Below are positions 1 to 12,039 of a DNA stretch of 64,000 nucleotides, piece after piece. Positions within the stretch are counted from its first letter, which is position 1. Each line of letters opens with the position of its first letter. Below the pieces are notes generated by a model, which was not told where the DNA came from, ran no database searches, and saw only the letters and a list, made by a program, of their open reading frames with translations. Position numbers and translations under genes: made by a program. Where the stretch lies: positions 124,001 to 188,000 of the forward strand of contig JASANG010000052.1 of assembly GCA_030248215.1 (NCBI GenBank), read 5' to 3'. The stretch comes from Enoplolaimus lenunculus. Lineage: Eukaryota; Nematoda; Enoplea; Enoplida; Thoracostomopsidae.

Positions 1-229
1 CAAAAATGCAACGCTTTGCGCTTTGTCACAATAAAACAAAGTGTTTGGATTTCCTTTCAAAAATAGGATTTTGGGTAACCGGAGGGGTGACTCTGTTTCT
101 CAAATCGCTGTATAACCAGGTATCGGTACTCCACAATTGTTCGCTGTCTGTGTTGGTAAGCGAAATGCGCAAGCACTTTCAAATCAAAGCTGCGACCCAA
201 GGAAAATTTGTTACTGCTTATCGCTTTTT

Positions 230-345
230 CACCTCTTTGGTCTCGGTTTACAAACCACCGAGACTGAACAAAAGCGAGACCGAGACCAGCCAAATCCAGA
301 CTTACCGAGACCGAGACCAGCCAAATCCAGACTTTCCGAGACCGA
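230..345. repeat. GAGACCGAGACC repeat cluster
   Basis: A 31-33 bp unit containing CCGAGACCGAGACCAGCC and AAATCCAGACTT is repeated in tandem. Related single copies are near 3090-3160, 7075-7115 and 7313-7420. Origin unknown. Confidence 0.65.
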
Positions 346-1354
346 CACCGTACATCCTTGGCGGGGGCTGCCACCTTGACCTTAGGTCCGTCCATGGCCT
401 TTATAACACTAACAACACAGTTGATATTTTACAACAGATATCTGACACAATCAAAAAATGCTGACAATACTCAATACCCCGTTATCAGCGGCATATACAA
501 CGGGAGGGGCAGAGGGTATAATCCCCCTAACGAAAATTCTACACACAACACAAAGTACGCTTACCAGGACTCAGAATGACCTTCAAGTTGAAAAATCTTT
601 TGAGACTTTACACCTTCCTGAAATCACTTCCTGGCTACGTCGTTGCACATTATCAGGCAAACAGGGCGTTGTCATCTGACCACACCATATATACAGAACA
701 CAAAAACCATTCGCACGTCATTGCGTTTAAAAGACAAACGCATAAAAACTTGACAAATCCCAACCCCAGCCGGTACCAAGCACTAAAAGCTAAAACTATA
801 AAAACTACAAGACAAAGCCTAAAATAAACATACGTATGATTAGAACAAATACGCTAACCTTCAGTTAATTGTCTAAAAACTACATATATACAACATATAT
901 TATACCTATTGCACCACCTGATCACAATAAGTAAACCAGCTGATCGTGTGTTTATAGTGTTCATACATATACACACAGCAAACTGTCCAGCTGTACCAGA
1001 GTGCAAAGCGGAACTGGATTATATCGGAATCGGAACAGCAAATTTATACCGGAATCGGAACTGAAAATTTTGTTACTGCACAGATAATGTGTATTAACAA
1101 ATGCAAAAAAACATCTCAGAACAAATTGGCGACGATTTTTTGGTTCTATAAAGCTAGACTGCAATGAAGTATTATTATTTATTGTTATTTTCAAAATAAA
1201 AAAGGTAGTTTTTCAAAATTCCGATTTCGATTTATTGTGCAAACGGAATTGGGACTCGTTTTGATTCGGAATTGCAATCCTGAACTTTACATACAGAAAA
1301 TATATACGGTCCAACACAGGAACTGCACGTGCAATGAATAATTTGGCCTTGTTC

Positions 1355-1520
1355 CACTTTCGGATCCAAGGGGGCCCACCCCGGCCTGGCCCCCCACACG
1401 GATAAAAACTAAAATTTTGTATTCAGATTCAGAATTAAAATGGCAACCGGTTTCTCGCTCGCAGTTGTCCACTATATATTTCGCGCAGCCCACTTCTAGA
1501 AATTTCTGGATCCGCCACTG
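1355..1520. mobile_element. Diverged member of the CAGTGGCGGATCC MITE family
   Basis: Ends CACTTTCGGATCC and GGATCCGCCACTG with a GGGGGCCC / GGCCTGGCCCCC block near the left end; the interior differs from the other copies. No TSD is recognisable, so it is probably older. Confidence 0.6.
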
Positions 1521-2488
1521 CCAAACACAAAGACACACAGTATGCATACGTAAAATACAATAATGCGACCGGATACTAATTTACCGGAAAGAGCTGGATA
1601 GCGATTAGTACTTGAAACTAGATATGCACCGCATATAGCGTCTAATATAGTCAGGTTACGACCGGATACCCGGATGCGGTTTAATATCTGGTAAAAACTG
1701 ATATCCGTATCAGGTTCCGGTATCCGGTATAAACATATCGGATACCGACTATTTACGGACGTTGTCCCGAACGTCATAAAACCCGTTCTTAAAAGTGACC
1801 GTCTTTAACATATTACCACAAATGCATTTCGGGACAAGCCAAGAAGTTCAGAAAAAATTCAATCAGTAAACCTAAGTTTACTTTGCGCGACTCACATATA
1901 TACTTCAAACAGTACACAAGTTTTGACGCTATATCCAGTTAATATCCGGTTCCGATAAAAAAATCACCATCCGTATCCGGTTCTGGGATGCGGTACATTA
2001 ATATGCGCCTACAACAGTACGTAAACCTTGATGAACCGTTACGATGCCGCTATACTTATTGACCTTATTAACGCCACCCGGTCTCGGATGCCTTCGTGAA
2101 TTGCCGTAAGTACATCGCTACCTTTACAGTTATGGCGCACCAGAAGCTGAGCTTTAACTTTGATGAGATACTTTTATGAACAACAAACAAAAAAAGAAAT
2201 GATTTAACTTGAGTTAATAAGATATGACTTTAAACTGTCAGTGTCAGCAATTTTTAGCTTGGGCGTGCGCCATAAGACACTGTACCAGACTGTTAACGTA
2301 ACAAAAACACAAAATACCTGTCTATTATTAAGCGCAAGTGTCTTTGTTCACAGGAGAAAAAAAAACCACCTTTAAGTCTAGACTCTTTTAAACATACACT
2401 TAAGACGTTTACAAAAGAACAAAAAACAGAACAAAAGCTTGCGCGGCATCTCGTATCAGTTGAGCTGTTACAGTTTCAAGGTTCACTA

Positions 2489-2666
2489 CAATCGCGGATC
2501 CATGGGGGGGCAACCCGGCCGTGCCCCCCCCAACAGCATCTCGACAAAAATTATATACTTAGCAATTTTGTGACAGGTAGTTCGTGGTTTGTGTGTGGGT
2601 CAAAAGTAAGTTTATTACCTGTTAAATTTTGCCCACCCCCATTTTGAGATCCTGGATCCGCCACTG
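2489..2666. mobile_element. hAT-like MITE, CAGTGGCGGATCC family, copy 1
   Basis: 178 bp, in reverse orientation to the other two copies, with inverted ends CAATCGCGGATCC and GGATCCGCCACTG. Perfect 8-bp TSD GTTCACTA at 2481-2488 and 2667-2674. Contains C/G homopolymer blocks near one end. Confidence 0.93.
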
Positions 2667-3956
2667 GTTCACTAGCACGCTTTAATTAATAAAATACCTA
2701 TTATATACAGTTGTTCACGCGCATACCCTCAAGATTGCTACAAGCACCAGGAATGTACGGTCCAGGCAATTGGTATTGACAGTACGTAAAAACCGCATTA
2801 CTCAAAACATTATTTTTTGATGAATCGGCAAAATGCAAACAAATGTTTGTACAGCCTTGTTTTACGTTTAGCGTATTCACCGAAACACAAAAATACTACC
2901 ATTTTCTGACTGAATAAATTGCTGAAACCCGGAATATAATTAGTTATACAAAAGTCTATATATTACAATATAATAACAATGATTGCTAAAAGCAGCAATA
3001 AAATTCATATCCAAAAATCAACTCGTGCAAACGATATCCGTTCAATGAACGTTAAGCTGAAAACCACGAGAACCTATTTTTTCCTTTGGTCTCTGTTTGA
3101 AACCTACCGAGACGCAAAAAAACGAGACCGAGACCAGCCAATTACCAAATCGTGCCTTACCAAGTCTTGCAAAGACCAATACTGCCGATGCGTGACGACA
3201 GACAACTAAATTTCATCTGAAGCCGGAACAAGAACAAGAATTTATTTGTTCGCCGGAAAATTGACACAAACCGGAGCATGAACCGGCGAGGTATTGACTG
3301 CCTAAAAATACTACTTAAGCCGGATACAATCGGGGACCTAATAGTTTCCGTATAAACGGCAGCACCACTGGACAGTGAGGATTGCTTCCAGTCTATTCAA
3401 AACATGGTGAAATCAAAATCGGCTCAGATGAGCAATTAGCAAAGATGATCTAAAAAACTATTACTGATTTAAATAAATATGTCTGCCCGCAACATGTACG
3501 GGAAGAATAAAAATTTATTACCGTTGGGGGGCCCAGTAAAACACATTGCATTTCATTATTTCAACTACACTGCCCAATCATAGTCAAAACTACGATCGGG
3601 TCGCGGAAGACGAAGCCGACCCAATATGGTCCAAATAATTCCCTTACCGATAAAGTTGTCGATAGCCACAGCATTAACAGAATTGTAAGGAAAAATTACT
3701 TTGCTCTAAAGATGGCAGATCTACAAATTTCTTCAAGGGAGGTCGTGCGAAATAGTGAAAAAAAAACTCGCGAGCGAAACGTAATAAAAACCAAACTTTT
3801 ATTTTACTGCTAAACCTTAGCACAAAACTTTGATTTGGATCACTGTTGGGGATCCGCCGCCAGTGTCTGTCCCATTTATATAAATCTCTACCGCTCTCAA
3901 CAAACAATTCATGGTTGCGGGCGGCCAGCCAAAAACGTTCAACTCTGCCTAAGCCT

Positions 3957-4368
3957 CAGGGTTCCAACCGGAACTAGATTTTGTCGGAAGCGGAATCGGA
4001 ATCAAAATTTTCTGTCGGAACCGGAATCGAAATCAAGTTTTAGTAATTCTGTTAAAAAGGTAAAGGTGGGTGTATGACTTAACATTTGTTGCAGTATGCC
4101 TGTTTCCGTAACTGTTCACAGTTTCAGTAAAAATTGTTCATATAGCTGACGGAATACGCGTAACAACTCGGAATATTTACTAAGAAAAAACCAACAGCAT
4201 AATTGCAAATGAACAAAACAAAACGAAACAAACAAAATCTAAGTTCAATCATCTTAAAAACTCATAACCGACAAATCAGAATTCCGGCATCGGAACAGCC
4301 GTCAGCCGGAATCGGAAGTCAAATTTTGCGGGAATTTTAGCCGGAATCGGAATTCCGATGGAACCCTG
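3957..4368. mobile_element. hAT-like MITE, CAGGGTTCC family, copy 1
   Basis: Inverted ends CAGGGTTCCAACCGGAA and CCGATGGAACCCTG bound 412 bp. Flanks are CTAAGCCT (3949-3956) and CTAAGCCC (4369-4376), a 7/8 match to an 8-bp TSD, as expected of hAT transposons. No coding capacity. Confidence 0.88.
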
Positions 4369-4619
4369 CTAAGCCCTCACTCTGTACTCTACAGCAACAA
4401 TTCTACAAAACACTTTAAAGCCGGCAATTTCGATATTCGTTTCATCTCTACACACACAAATTCGTATGCCTTACAAATTTCAAACATATACGTACGACCG
4501 TGCATACGTACATAACATCGTCTACAATTCCCGCTACAACACTCAGGCCTATAAGACTCTACATGCTTGGCAGATCGCCAACGCAACATACACTCACACT
4601 CATACAAGCGTCGTGCCCA

Positions 4620-4922
4620 ACAAACACTACATCCACTATCGGACTGAGAGGGGGGCGGGGGAGAGGCGACCGTCCCCTGTCAGAAATTTTATGGTGTTAA
4701 AATGGTACGGTCCCACCTTACGATTTTTTACAATTTTTCCCGCAGAATTTTTTTGTGATAAAATGGTGAGCTCCCCCGTTCCCCTTAAAATTTCGTCGTC
4801 CAAAATTTTTTGTTATAAAATGATAACGTTCCCCCTCCTGCCTTACAATTTTTTGCGTTTATTAACATTTGCCTAGCGCGCCGACATCCCCCCAGTCAAA
4901 AATTTTTGAATCCACCTCTGAC
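4620..4922. repeat. Copy of the TTTGTGATAAAATGG repeat
   Basis: Four successive blocks of AATTTTTTTGTGATAAAATG-type sequence separated by C-rich runs (GAGCTCCCCCGTTCCCC). Ends near TTTTGAATCCACCTCTGAC. Long + strand open frames over it are by-products of the repeat. Confidence 0.55.
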
Positions 4923-5145
4923 TCCAGCACGACGTATTCACGTGAATACAACAGCGTGACACATACAAACAAGAAATATAAAAATATACATATTTACACA
5001 GTCATTATGTAAAATAAAAACAATAACATACGAACATTTGAGCAGTCATCATTGTGTATTATAAAAACAAACACATGTGTTTAGTTTTAAATACAGGACA
5101 AAATGCGTTTGTCAGACTGAAAGTTGCAAATAAATACCAACACAC

Positions 5146-5549
5146 CAGGGTTCCATCGGAATTCCGATTCCGGCTAAAATTCTGGCAAAATTTGTCTTCC
5201 GATTCCAGTTGACTGCTGTTCCGATGCCAGAATTCTGATTTTTCGGTTATGACTTTTAAAGATGATTGAACTTAGATTTTGCTTGTTTAGTTTTGTTTTG
5301 TTCATTTGCAATTATTCTGTTATATTGTTTCTTAGTAAATATTCCGAGTTGTTAATGTGTATTCCGTCAGGTATATAAACAATTTCTACTGAAACTGTAA
5401 ACAGTTACGGAAACAGACATACTGCCACAAATGTTAAGTCGTACACCTTTAACATTTTAATATAATTACTAAAACTTGATTCCGATTCCGACAGAAAAAT
5501 TTGATTCCGATTCCGCTTCCGACAAAATCCAGTTCCGGTTGGAATCCTG
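5146..5549. mobile_element. hAT-like MITE, CAGGGTTCC family, copy 2 (inverted relative to copy 1)
   Basis: 404 bp, similar along its length to the reverse complement of 3957-4368, flanked by a perfect 8-bp TSD CAACACAC at 5138-5145 and 5550-5557. With copy 1 it forms an inverted pair 777 bp apart. Confidence 0.92.
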
Positions 5550-5644
5550 CAACACACCAAAACATCAGGGCTGAAACTACGCAGGACGGTGTGACGGTAG
5601 ATGCTCCCCTCTGTAGAAATCTTCGCCCCTTATTAGCCCTCGAT

Positions 5645-6052
5645 CAGAGAGCAACCGGAATTACGGTTCCGGCATTTTTCTCCTTTCGGTTCCAGTAAAT
5701 TTTTACGGAATTAAAAATTCCGGTACTAAAATTTGGCAGGTGAGAATTAAGATATTTTACTAAAAAACGGCGATAAAATAAAATAATTTCATTCGTATAG
5801 TATATATATACCATGATAATCGACGAAAATAAACCAGCTAAGGTAAATTCCGCTTCCGTGGATTACGAAAATCTTAAATACAGCAGATAAGGTGAATACC
5901 TATCTCCAACCAGGGTTATCTCACCAATAATATTGCACGAAAGAAAATTAAAACGAATTTTTCGGTAACATGTATTTTTCATTTTCCGGTTCCGTTTCCG
6001 GTAATTTTTTCAAATTCCGGTTTCGGTAAATTGTAATTCCGATTGCACCCTG
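5645..6052. mobile_element. Diverged MITE with GCAACCGGAATTAC / GATTGCACCCTG ends
   Basis: About 408 bp with inverted ends and many CCGGTTCCG-type motifs, related to the CAGGGT families. No TSD can be recognised. A fragment of a similar element lies at about 10540-10605. Confidence 0.5.
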
Positions 6053-6416
6053 ATTTAGATGTATTACCGGATATTTCCAGTTGTGGTTCCGATTAACATG
6101 AACTTGCTTTTTAGATGTGGAAATACTACACATTTTGTTGCGACTTAATATATATTTTGTGCACAATTCAAATACGACAGACAATGCGCATATGTAGACG
6201 CTATATCTGGTTCACAAGCGGTTCCTGTTCCGGTGACAAGGTACTTGTACACCATCAATGACATTTTTACGTTAATGCTTAGGTTCCATTGAGAAAAATC
6301 GTTGAAACTTGGGACCATTAAGGACTTTAAATGAGGGCGTGGGAGTTTACTTGAAGCACTGAAGAATATAGCCGGGTTGTGAGCTTGAATATGAGGAAGT
6401 GAAAACCACAAAACAT

Positions 6417-6772
6417 CAGGGTGTAACCGGATATCTGTTTTGGTTTCCGGTAAAAATCGGGGTCGGTTTCTGTTTCCGTTATAGAAATAACGGAAATTCT
6501 GGTATTTTTACGTTCAAAATTAGTTGAAAATCACGTACCTACAGATCTGGCAAGGTAATTTTTATTACAGATATGCTGAAATTGTTCGAAACAAAATAAC
6601 CATTATGAAATTCATCCAGTCTTAAAAATTTCCTGGATCCGCTGTTTTTCTTAAAAATGAAGGGAGAAGAATAAAGCATCTTTGAAGCTTTCATACTTCA
6701 ATATCAGTTTTTCATTTCCGTTATTTTGATCACTATCCGTTTCTGTTATTTTTACTATTCCGATTACACCAT
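6417..6772. mobile_element. hAT-like MITE, CAGGGTGTAACC family, eroded copy
   Basis: Starts CAGGGTGTAACCGGATATC and is alignable with 33176-33552 through to CCGATTACACC, but the final CTG and the TSD are lost. Confidence 0.65.
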
Positions 6773-6799
6773 ATAAAACGTCGAAAAAACCGTAGCGCA

Positions 6800-9640
6800 A
6801 AATATTTTCATTGATCAAATAGCACTAGTACTCATCTTTTTGCATACATACGACCATAATTTACAATCCAATGCGCAGCACTTAATTTTTACGTAGTCAC
6901 ACAGCGGTCAGCATACCGCTCATCGCAGCATATATTATACATACAAGTCAGACAAACGCTATAGTGGCAACTTGCCAATGTAAACAAGACATAGCAACGC
7001 TTAGTATGAGCAACTCTGTATTGACACAGCGTAGTTAAAGTGATGGCTAGCAGGGGCAACCGAATGCCAACATGGACATGCGGTTTCGGTGAAAACCCGA
7101 GACCCAGACCAGGAAAACGCATATGTAATTAGGTAGGGTTCTTAATAATTTTGTTCAATTTTCTTGCTTTGTAAAAAGATGCTTTTTCTGACCAAATTTG
7201 GATCCGCTTCGGCCTAAGCAATGATTTAAAGTCAGTTTCATGTTATAAACTACGTAATTAATGTTAATGAGGTGGAAGACAATTTTCCAATATCGTTGGT
7301 AATTTGGTTTTCGAGTTTCAGCCGCTGCATAACATTGTCAAGACTCAACAAAAGCGAAATCGAGCCGGCGATCAGCTGAAACCTAGGACTTACCAAATCG
7401 AGACCGCCTATACTTACGAATACACGAAAATGTCCGGCCCAAGCCGGACATCGGATCCTAATATTGTATACATATTTGGATAGAAGTAAAGCTTAATCAC
7501 ACCAATTTAGTAGGTAGCTGCTTCATATAATTTGTAATCATTTTGTTTACACAACAGTTCTTAATATACAACTGCACTCATGTCTGGCTTAATCTTGTAA
7601 TGTCGAACAAAAGTCATTATGATAAGTTGTATTAGTCATAAACAGCATTGCACTACAGAGTTATCTCAGTTTTCAACGATAAATACGCGGCAACTGATAG
7701 TACCGGACCGGATATCTGGTCGCGCCCTACCCTATCAGAATAGAAATTGTAATGAAATCGAAAACGCAGTTGTGAAAGTTAACACTGATTTATTCTACAT
7801 TACGCTTAGTCACGCTTCGCACAACTTTTCGTAGCTTTGAACAATAACAATTGTCGTTTTGCTCCACAGTAAAAACCAAAAATTATTATCGTTAAACAAG
7901 TAAATATAATTTACGATTATGATAAATAAATGAATTACTTACCGATCTTGAAATCTCAAAACGCATGTACCTTAAAGTTAGCTACGTTGTACCAAGAGTG
8001 GAATGATGCATTAACAAGAGTATGCAACCGGGACATACTGTGTAAATTACAGGGCGCAATACGGAAAGCAAAAATAATGCTCAATTTTCTATTGGAGCCG
8101 GATAGTAAAATAACTACTATTAGCGAATAATTAATTTTGAACACAATTTCACTTAAATTATTACCACGATACCATACGACCTTTTTTCAGTCAGCAATCC
8201 TTTTTCTGCCCGAATTACAGAGCTAAATCACTGTTTTGAAAAATATTCGGAACTTCTTACATTTCTCTAGTGTAGAAACTCAAAACTGATGTAAGCTCGC
8301 AGCGATTTAGCTGCAGTGCGTAACCAACAGGGCGGATCGCTCTTTTATCACAATACAAAATATATACCAGATATTTACCGTGGTAGACCCAAAGTTAACA
8401 AAACTGCTTTTTAGATGTGAGCGACTTTTACATCTTGCTCCTACTGCATTTTTGGAAAGTCAAGAAGTTTAAGTTTTGATGCTCTGAAATAAAAATGTAA
8501 AATTCAAGCTAACCATTAGGTATAAAGTAGTATTTCTAGTTCAGTTTCAGGATTAATATCCAGTTTAGGTAAAAACTTTCCATGCGGATACGGTTCTGAA
8601 TCCGGTAAATTAATATATACGTATCTGAAGCCAGAAAAGTGCAACAAAACTTTGTATAAAACTGTTTTTCATGAGACTAAAATCGCAGCATTTCCGCGCT
8701 ACTTCTGCTTATGACAAATTAGAGCATTAGAGAAAGAAATTCTATGTTATGATAAAGTTTTCTTTTTGTCGACATATGCGGTTTCCGTGACTACAACAAC
8801 CTGGACCAGATATTAAAACTTCTCGATTGGCTGCTCCGGTATATATTGGTATGTCCGGTTGCACCCGAACTAGTTAATAAGAATCATTCAAGTTTCACTA
8901 TTTTAGCAGCTAGCGTTCAGAAACGCCGATGCCATTTTATGAGCCAGACGGCGCCACAATTTTATGGTTGCCGCCTGGTTTTGAAATAATCTTAGCTGGC
9001 CAGTTTGTAAGTCATGGAGCTATAGTTTTTGTTATGTTTAAAGGAAACGTAACTGCGGCAAATTAAAAACAAGTGAGTGTCAAGTAAGCAAACATTTGCT
9101 TCTACAGAAATCAGGCTACAAAAATTCAAAATTGACAAAGGTGTTCTAACCTTGTTCCTCTTGTATACATAGGTTCAGTTATATATGGATGGAATGATTT
9201 GGAATTTCTGCTTTACTAGCTGCATAAACCTGTCTAGTTTCTAACAATCTACATACGAACACTGATAACCTCAATCAGCACAATTGACCTAAAATCCTCC
9301 GTCATTCAACCTTTTTTGTTATAAACGTACTCTACTACGTTTTACGGGTTAAACTAAAACGCTAAACTCGCAAATAACAAGAATTCCTATGAAATCATTA
9401 ATTTCCTACGTGGTGATGGGATTATATTTAATTATTAGATTCCAAATAAGAAATTCGTCGCAAAATTTCAGCATTACCGGTGAAAAAATACCGCATTTAA
9501 TAGTAATAGCGGATACGCATAGTGAATACCAGATTTCACAACCGAAATTCCAGTTACATCCAGCCCATCTCGTTCACTTCAGTTGTAACTTCATACGCTA
9601 ATAGTAATGAACACTCTTCAAAGGTTTTGCCAAAAGTTTA
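6800..9640. other. Stretch without a supported gene or delimited repeat
   Basis: AT-rich DNA with scattered fragments of the CCGGTTCC and GAGACC repeats (for example 7075-7115, 7313-7420, 8535-8615). The only coding candidate is the weak ORF at 7930-8130. No RNA gene was seen. Confidence 0.6.
7930..8130 (+). CDS. Possible small ORF or exon (66 aa)
   Basis: ATG follows TAAATAA. The peptide (LYQEWNDALTRVCNRDILCK, then AIRKAKIMLNFLLEPDSK) has the charge pattern of a helical protein, unlike the neighbouring random frames. The opposite strand has an open frame too, ending near a GTAAGT, so strand is not certain. Confidence 0.2.
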   Translation: MNYLPILKSQNACTLKLATLYQEWNDALTRVCNRDILCKLQGAIRKAKIMLNFLLEPDSKITTISE

Positions 9641-9648
9641 GGACGATA

Positions 9649-9910
9649 CCAATGTCAGTCTAGGTTGGAACTGAGGGACATCACACCTTTTAACTAAGCA
9701 GCTGAAAAAGCGGGCTAGCGCGGGGATCAAACTCTCAGCCTATGGATCCTTAAGCGAGCACTTTACCACTGTGCCACGTAGCTCGCCCCTCCAACTGTTT
9801 GTATCGTCGACTATTTATGTCGACCGTACACCACAATGTGTATTGCATTTATTGCATATGCACCTGGACAAGCATGTCTCACATGCTTACATGCCCTTAT
9901 TTTCAACAAG
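9649..9910. repeat. Partial duplicate of the palindrome's left arm
   Basis: Nearly identical to 10000-10230: tRNA-like copy 1, then CTCCAACTGTTTGTATCGTC and TTTATTGCATATGCA, diverging after GACAAGCATGTCTCACATGC. Confidence 0.7.
9710..9786 (-). repeat. tRNA-like unit, copy 1
   Basis: Same layout as the better copy at 10337-10413 but with a changed box A (GTGGCACAGTGG on the - strand) and box B (GTTTGATCC), so probably inactive. Flanked by the same TGTCAGTCTAGGTTGGAACT block. Confidence 0.7.
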
Positions 9911-10055
9911 GTCGTCCCTTGACCGTCCATCCTAATTTCGAATGGATACCGTGCTCACTGCGCGGCAGTTTACCATTGCGCTCACGGCGCGGCTCCCATG
10001 TCAGTCTAGGTTGGAACTGAGGGACATTAGACCTTTTACTTAAGCAGCTGGAAAA

Positions 10056-10132
10056 GCGGGCTAGCACGGAGATCGAACTCTCAGCCTATGGATTCTTAAG
10101 CGAGCACTCTACCACTGCGCCACGTAGCCCGC
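10056..10132 (-). repeat. tRNA-like unit, copy 2
   Basis: Complementary ends GCGGGCTA / TAGCCCGC form an acceptor-like stem. Box A TGGCGCAGTGG and box B GTTCGATCTC are present. The central CTTAAGA resembles an anticodon loop of Leu type, but the flanking stem does not pair well. Confidence 0.75.
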
Positions 10133-10336
10133 ACCTCCAACTGTTTGTATCGTCGACTATATATGTCGACCGTACACTACAATGTGTATTACATTTATTG
10201 CATATGCATCTGGATGTAAGCATGTGAGACATGCTTGTCCTAGTGCATACGCAATAAATGCAATGCACGCTGTGTTGTATGCTTGCTGGCAGCACAATGT
10301 CGACACATATAGTCGACGATAGAAACAGTTGGAGAG

Positions 10337-10413
10337 GCGGGCCGCGTAGCGCAGTGGTAGAGTGTTCGTTTAAGGATCCGTAGGCTGAGAGTTCGATCCC
10401 CGCTCTAGCCCGC
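10337..10413 (+). repeat. tRNA-like unit, copy 3
   Basis: 77 nt with ends GCGGGCCGCG / TAGCCCGC, box A TAGCGCAGTGG and box B AGTTCGATCCC, both matching RNA polymerase III promoter consensus, and a T run soon after. It faces copy 2 in a palindrome. It is more likely a tRNA-derived SINE or foldback arm than a working tRNA gene. Confidence 0.75.
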
Positions 10414-10605
10414 TTTTCCAGCTGCTTAGTATAAGGTCTGATGTCCCGGTTCCTACCTAGACTGACACTGGACAAGCATGTCTCACTTGTGCGCAAGTAA
10501 GACAAACCTTGCTTGACATTGTTACCACGCATATGTACCGTTGGTTCCGTCAGTTTTTTCACCTTCCGCTGCCGGCAAATTTTTACCGGAATTAAAAATT
10601 CCGGC

Positions 10606-11499
10606 AGTATTAAACCTTTGTCCTTTTTTAAACTTGCTAATCTTTAAGATACGAAATCAAATCAATTATCAAACTATTAGTCAATCGCCTTTTGTTGCAG
10701 CATGCAACTACGTTGATATCATTGTTCGTTTGTTATTGTATATTTGCAATGTTTTAAAAGACACAACGAACAAAACACAGTTTAATAAGCTTTAAACACT
10801 AGCTACGTAATTGATTTGTTTCACAGTTAATGAAAAATTCAAAAATAAAATTAAAGTTAAATGCCTTTCACGACCAATCGCGCAACATAAATGAAATACC
10901 AACTAGTCTCTAGCTTACGGACTTGACCTAATGCCATAAAATAGACGCTAGGACTTCAACATCGCTGAATCTAGGTCTCATTATACTACGATTTTGGAGC
11001 CAAAAAAGATGACGAGGAAAAGTGAACAAATGTATAGGTTTTCTCTAGGTCTGGTAGGAAAGGAACAGTTTGGTTAGCCTGGCTGGAAAATTGGGATGTG
11101 TAGTTCGGTTCGGAAAACGGAAAAAGTGAAAAATTCAAACCTAGGTGTACGATTCTTTTAGGTTGGTACAGGGGAAGTTAGAGTTAAAGTGCCAAATGTT
11201 ATAGTACACCATCCAGGTTATACTACGCTCGCCAAAATTTAAGTTTTGCGGCCAAAGTTTGAATCTCAGCGAAAATTTGAATTGAGTTAACAATTAAATT
11301 TTTTCCACCAAAGGTTGAATTTCCGGCCAAAATTAGAATTTTATAATCAAAATCGGAATTTTCGGGACAAAATTTGAAAATTTAAGAAAAATTTCAAACT
11401 GTGCAGTTCCTAGATTTTGACCGTATTTTAAAAGATTGGTATCTTTTCCAACTATTTTTGCAGATCGCTTTTTTATTTTGTGTTGTTGTGATTTCCATC
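10606..11499. other. Stretch without a supported gene
   Basis: AT-rich, with a run of imperfect AAATTTGAATTT-type motifs at 11225-11400 and nothing else recognisable before the LINE 3' end. Confidence 0.6.
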
Positions 11500-11529
11500 G
11501 TCGAAATCCGGAGATTATTGACGTCGGCC

Positions 11530-12034
11530 GAGGCGGCCGCTATGCTGCAGCATCTGATAGACATCATTGGGTCGACTCCATAGATCGCGGACGCTTGCCG
11601 TTGTATCCAGGTACTTTAATCTTGTAGTCGTAAGAGCAGGACAATCGACAATGAGATGGTTGACGTCATCGAGCTCGGCACCACACGCCACATATACTCG
11701 TCCGTCTTTTTACGAATCCGGTGTAGGTATTGTCCGAGAATAGGACAAGGATGTTATTTCTTGAGGCAGTTGCGATCCGACCTTAGCGAGCATGTCAACT
11801 TTGTCGTTTCCTTCGATGTCACTGTGGCCACGGACCCATTGGAAAGTCAACTTGGCTTTGTTATGTTTCGTAATATTATCCAGTTTGTTCCAAAGTTTAG
11901 CTTCGGATTCATTGACGGTCTTAGCTGGTCCATTCGCAAGATGCGTGACAGCACTCTTAGAGTCAGTAAATATGTTAATCACATTTGATTTACTGCCATT
12001 GCCTATGTTGTTGTCTAGCATCCAGTCACATGCC
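11530..12034 (-). pseudogene. LINE RNase H, second part, and C-terminal Cys/His segment
   Basis: Begins ACDWMLDN and reads INIFTDSKSAVTHL (third catalytic Asp) and WVRGHSDIEGNDKVDMLAK (His and final Asp). A second frame continues with VACGAELDDVNHLIVDCPAL, a typical C-x-H-C tail of RNase H-bearing LINEs, ending SGRLGRRQ before two stops. The host LINE resumes here on the other side of the solo LTR. Confidence 0.85.
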
Positions 12035-12039
12035 AGATC

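Larger units (their letters stand above)
10000..10471. repeat. Long palindrome with tRNA-like units in both arms
   Basis: The left arm starts TGTCAGTCTAGGTTGGAACT and holds tRNA-like copy 2. The right arm ends CCTACCTAGACTGACA and holds copy 3. The arms continue inward through TATCGTCGAC / GTCGACGATA to a centre near 10225 (GTAAGCATGTGAGACATGC). Confidence 0.75.

Noticed and set aside
6-464. 152-codon open frame at the left edge
   Set aside because: It runs through the tandem GAGACC repeat and overlaps several other open frames; composition is not coding-like and no splice sites support it.
4466-4876. 136-codon open frame
   Set aside because: It lies over the TTTGTGATAAAATGG repeat family; similar frames do not persist in the other copies.
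10337-10413. Functional tRNA-Leu gene
   Set aside because: Pol III boxes and an acceptor-like stem are present, but the anticodon stem pairs poorly and the unit is repeated within a palindrome.
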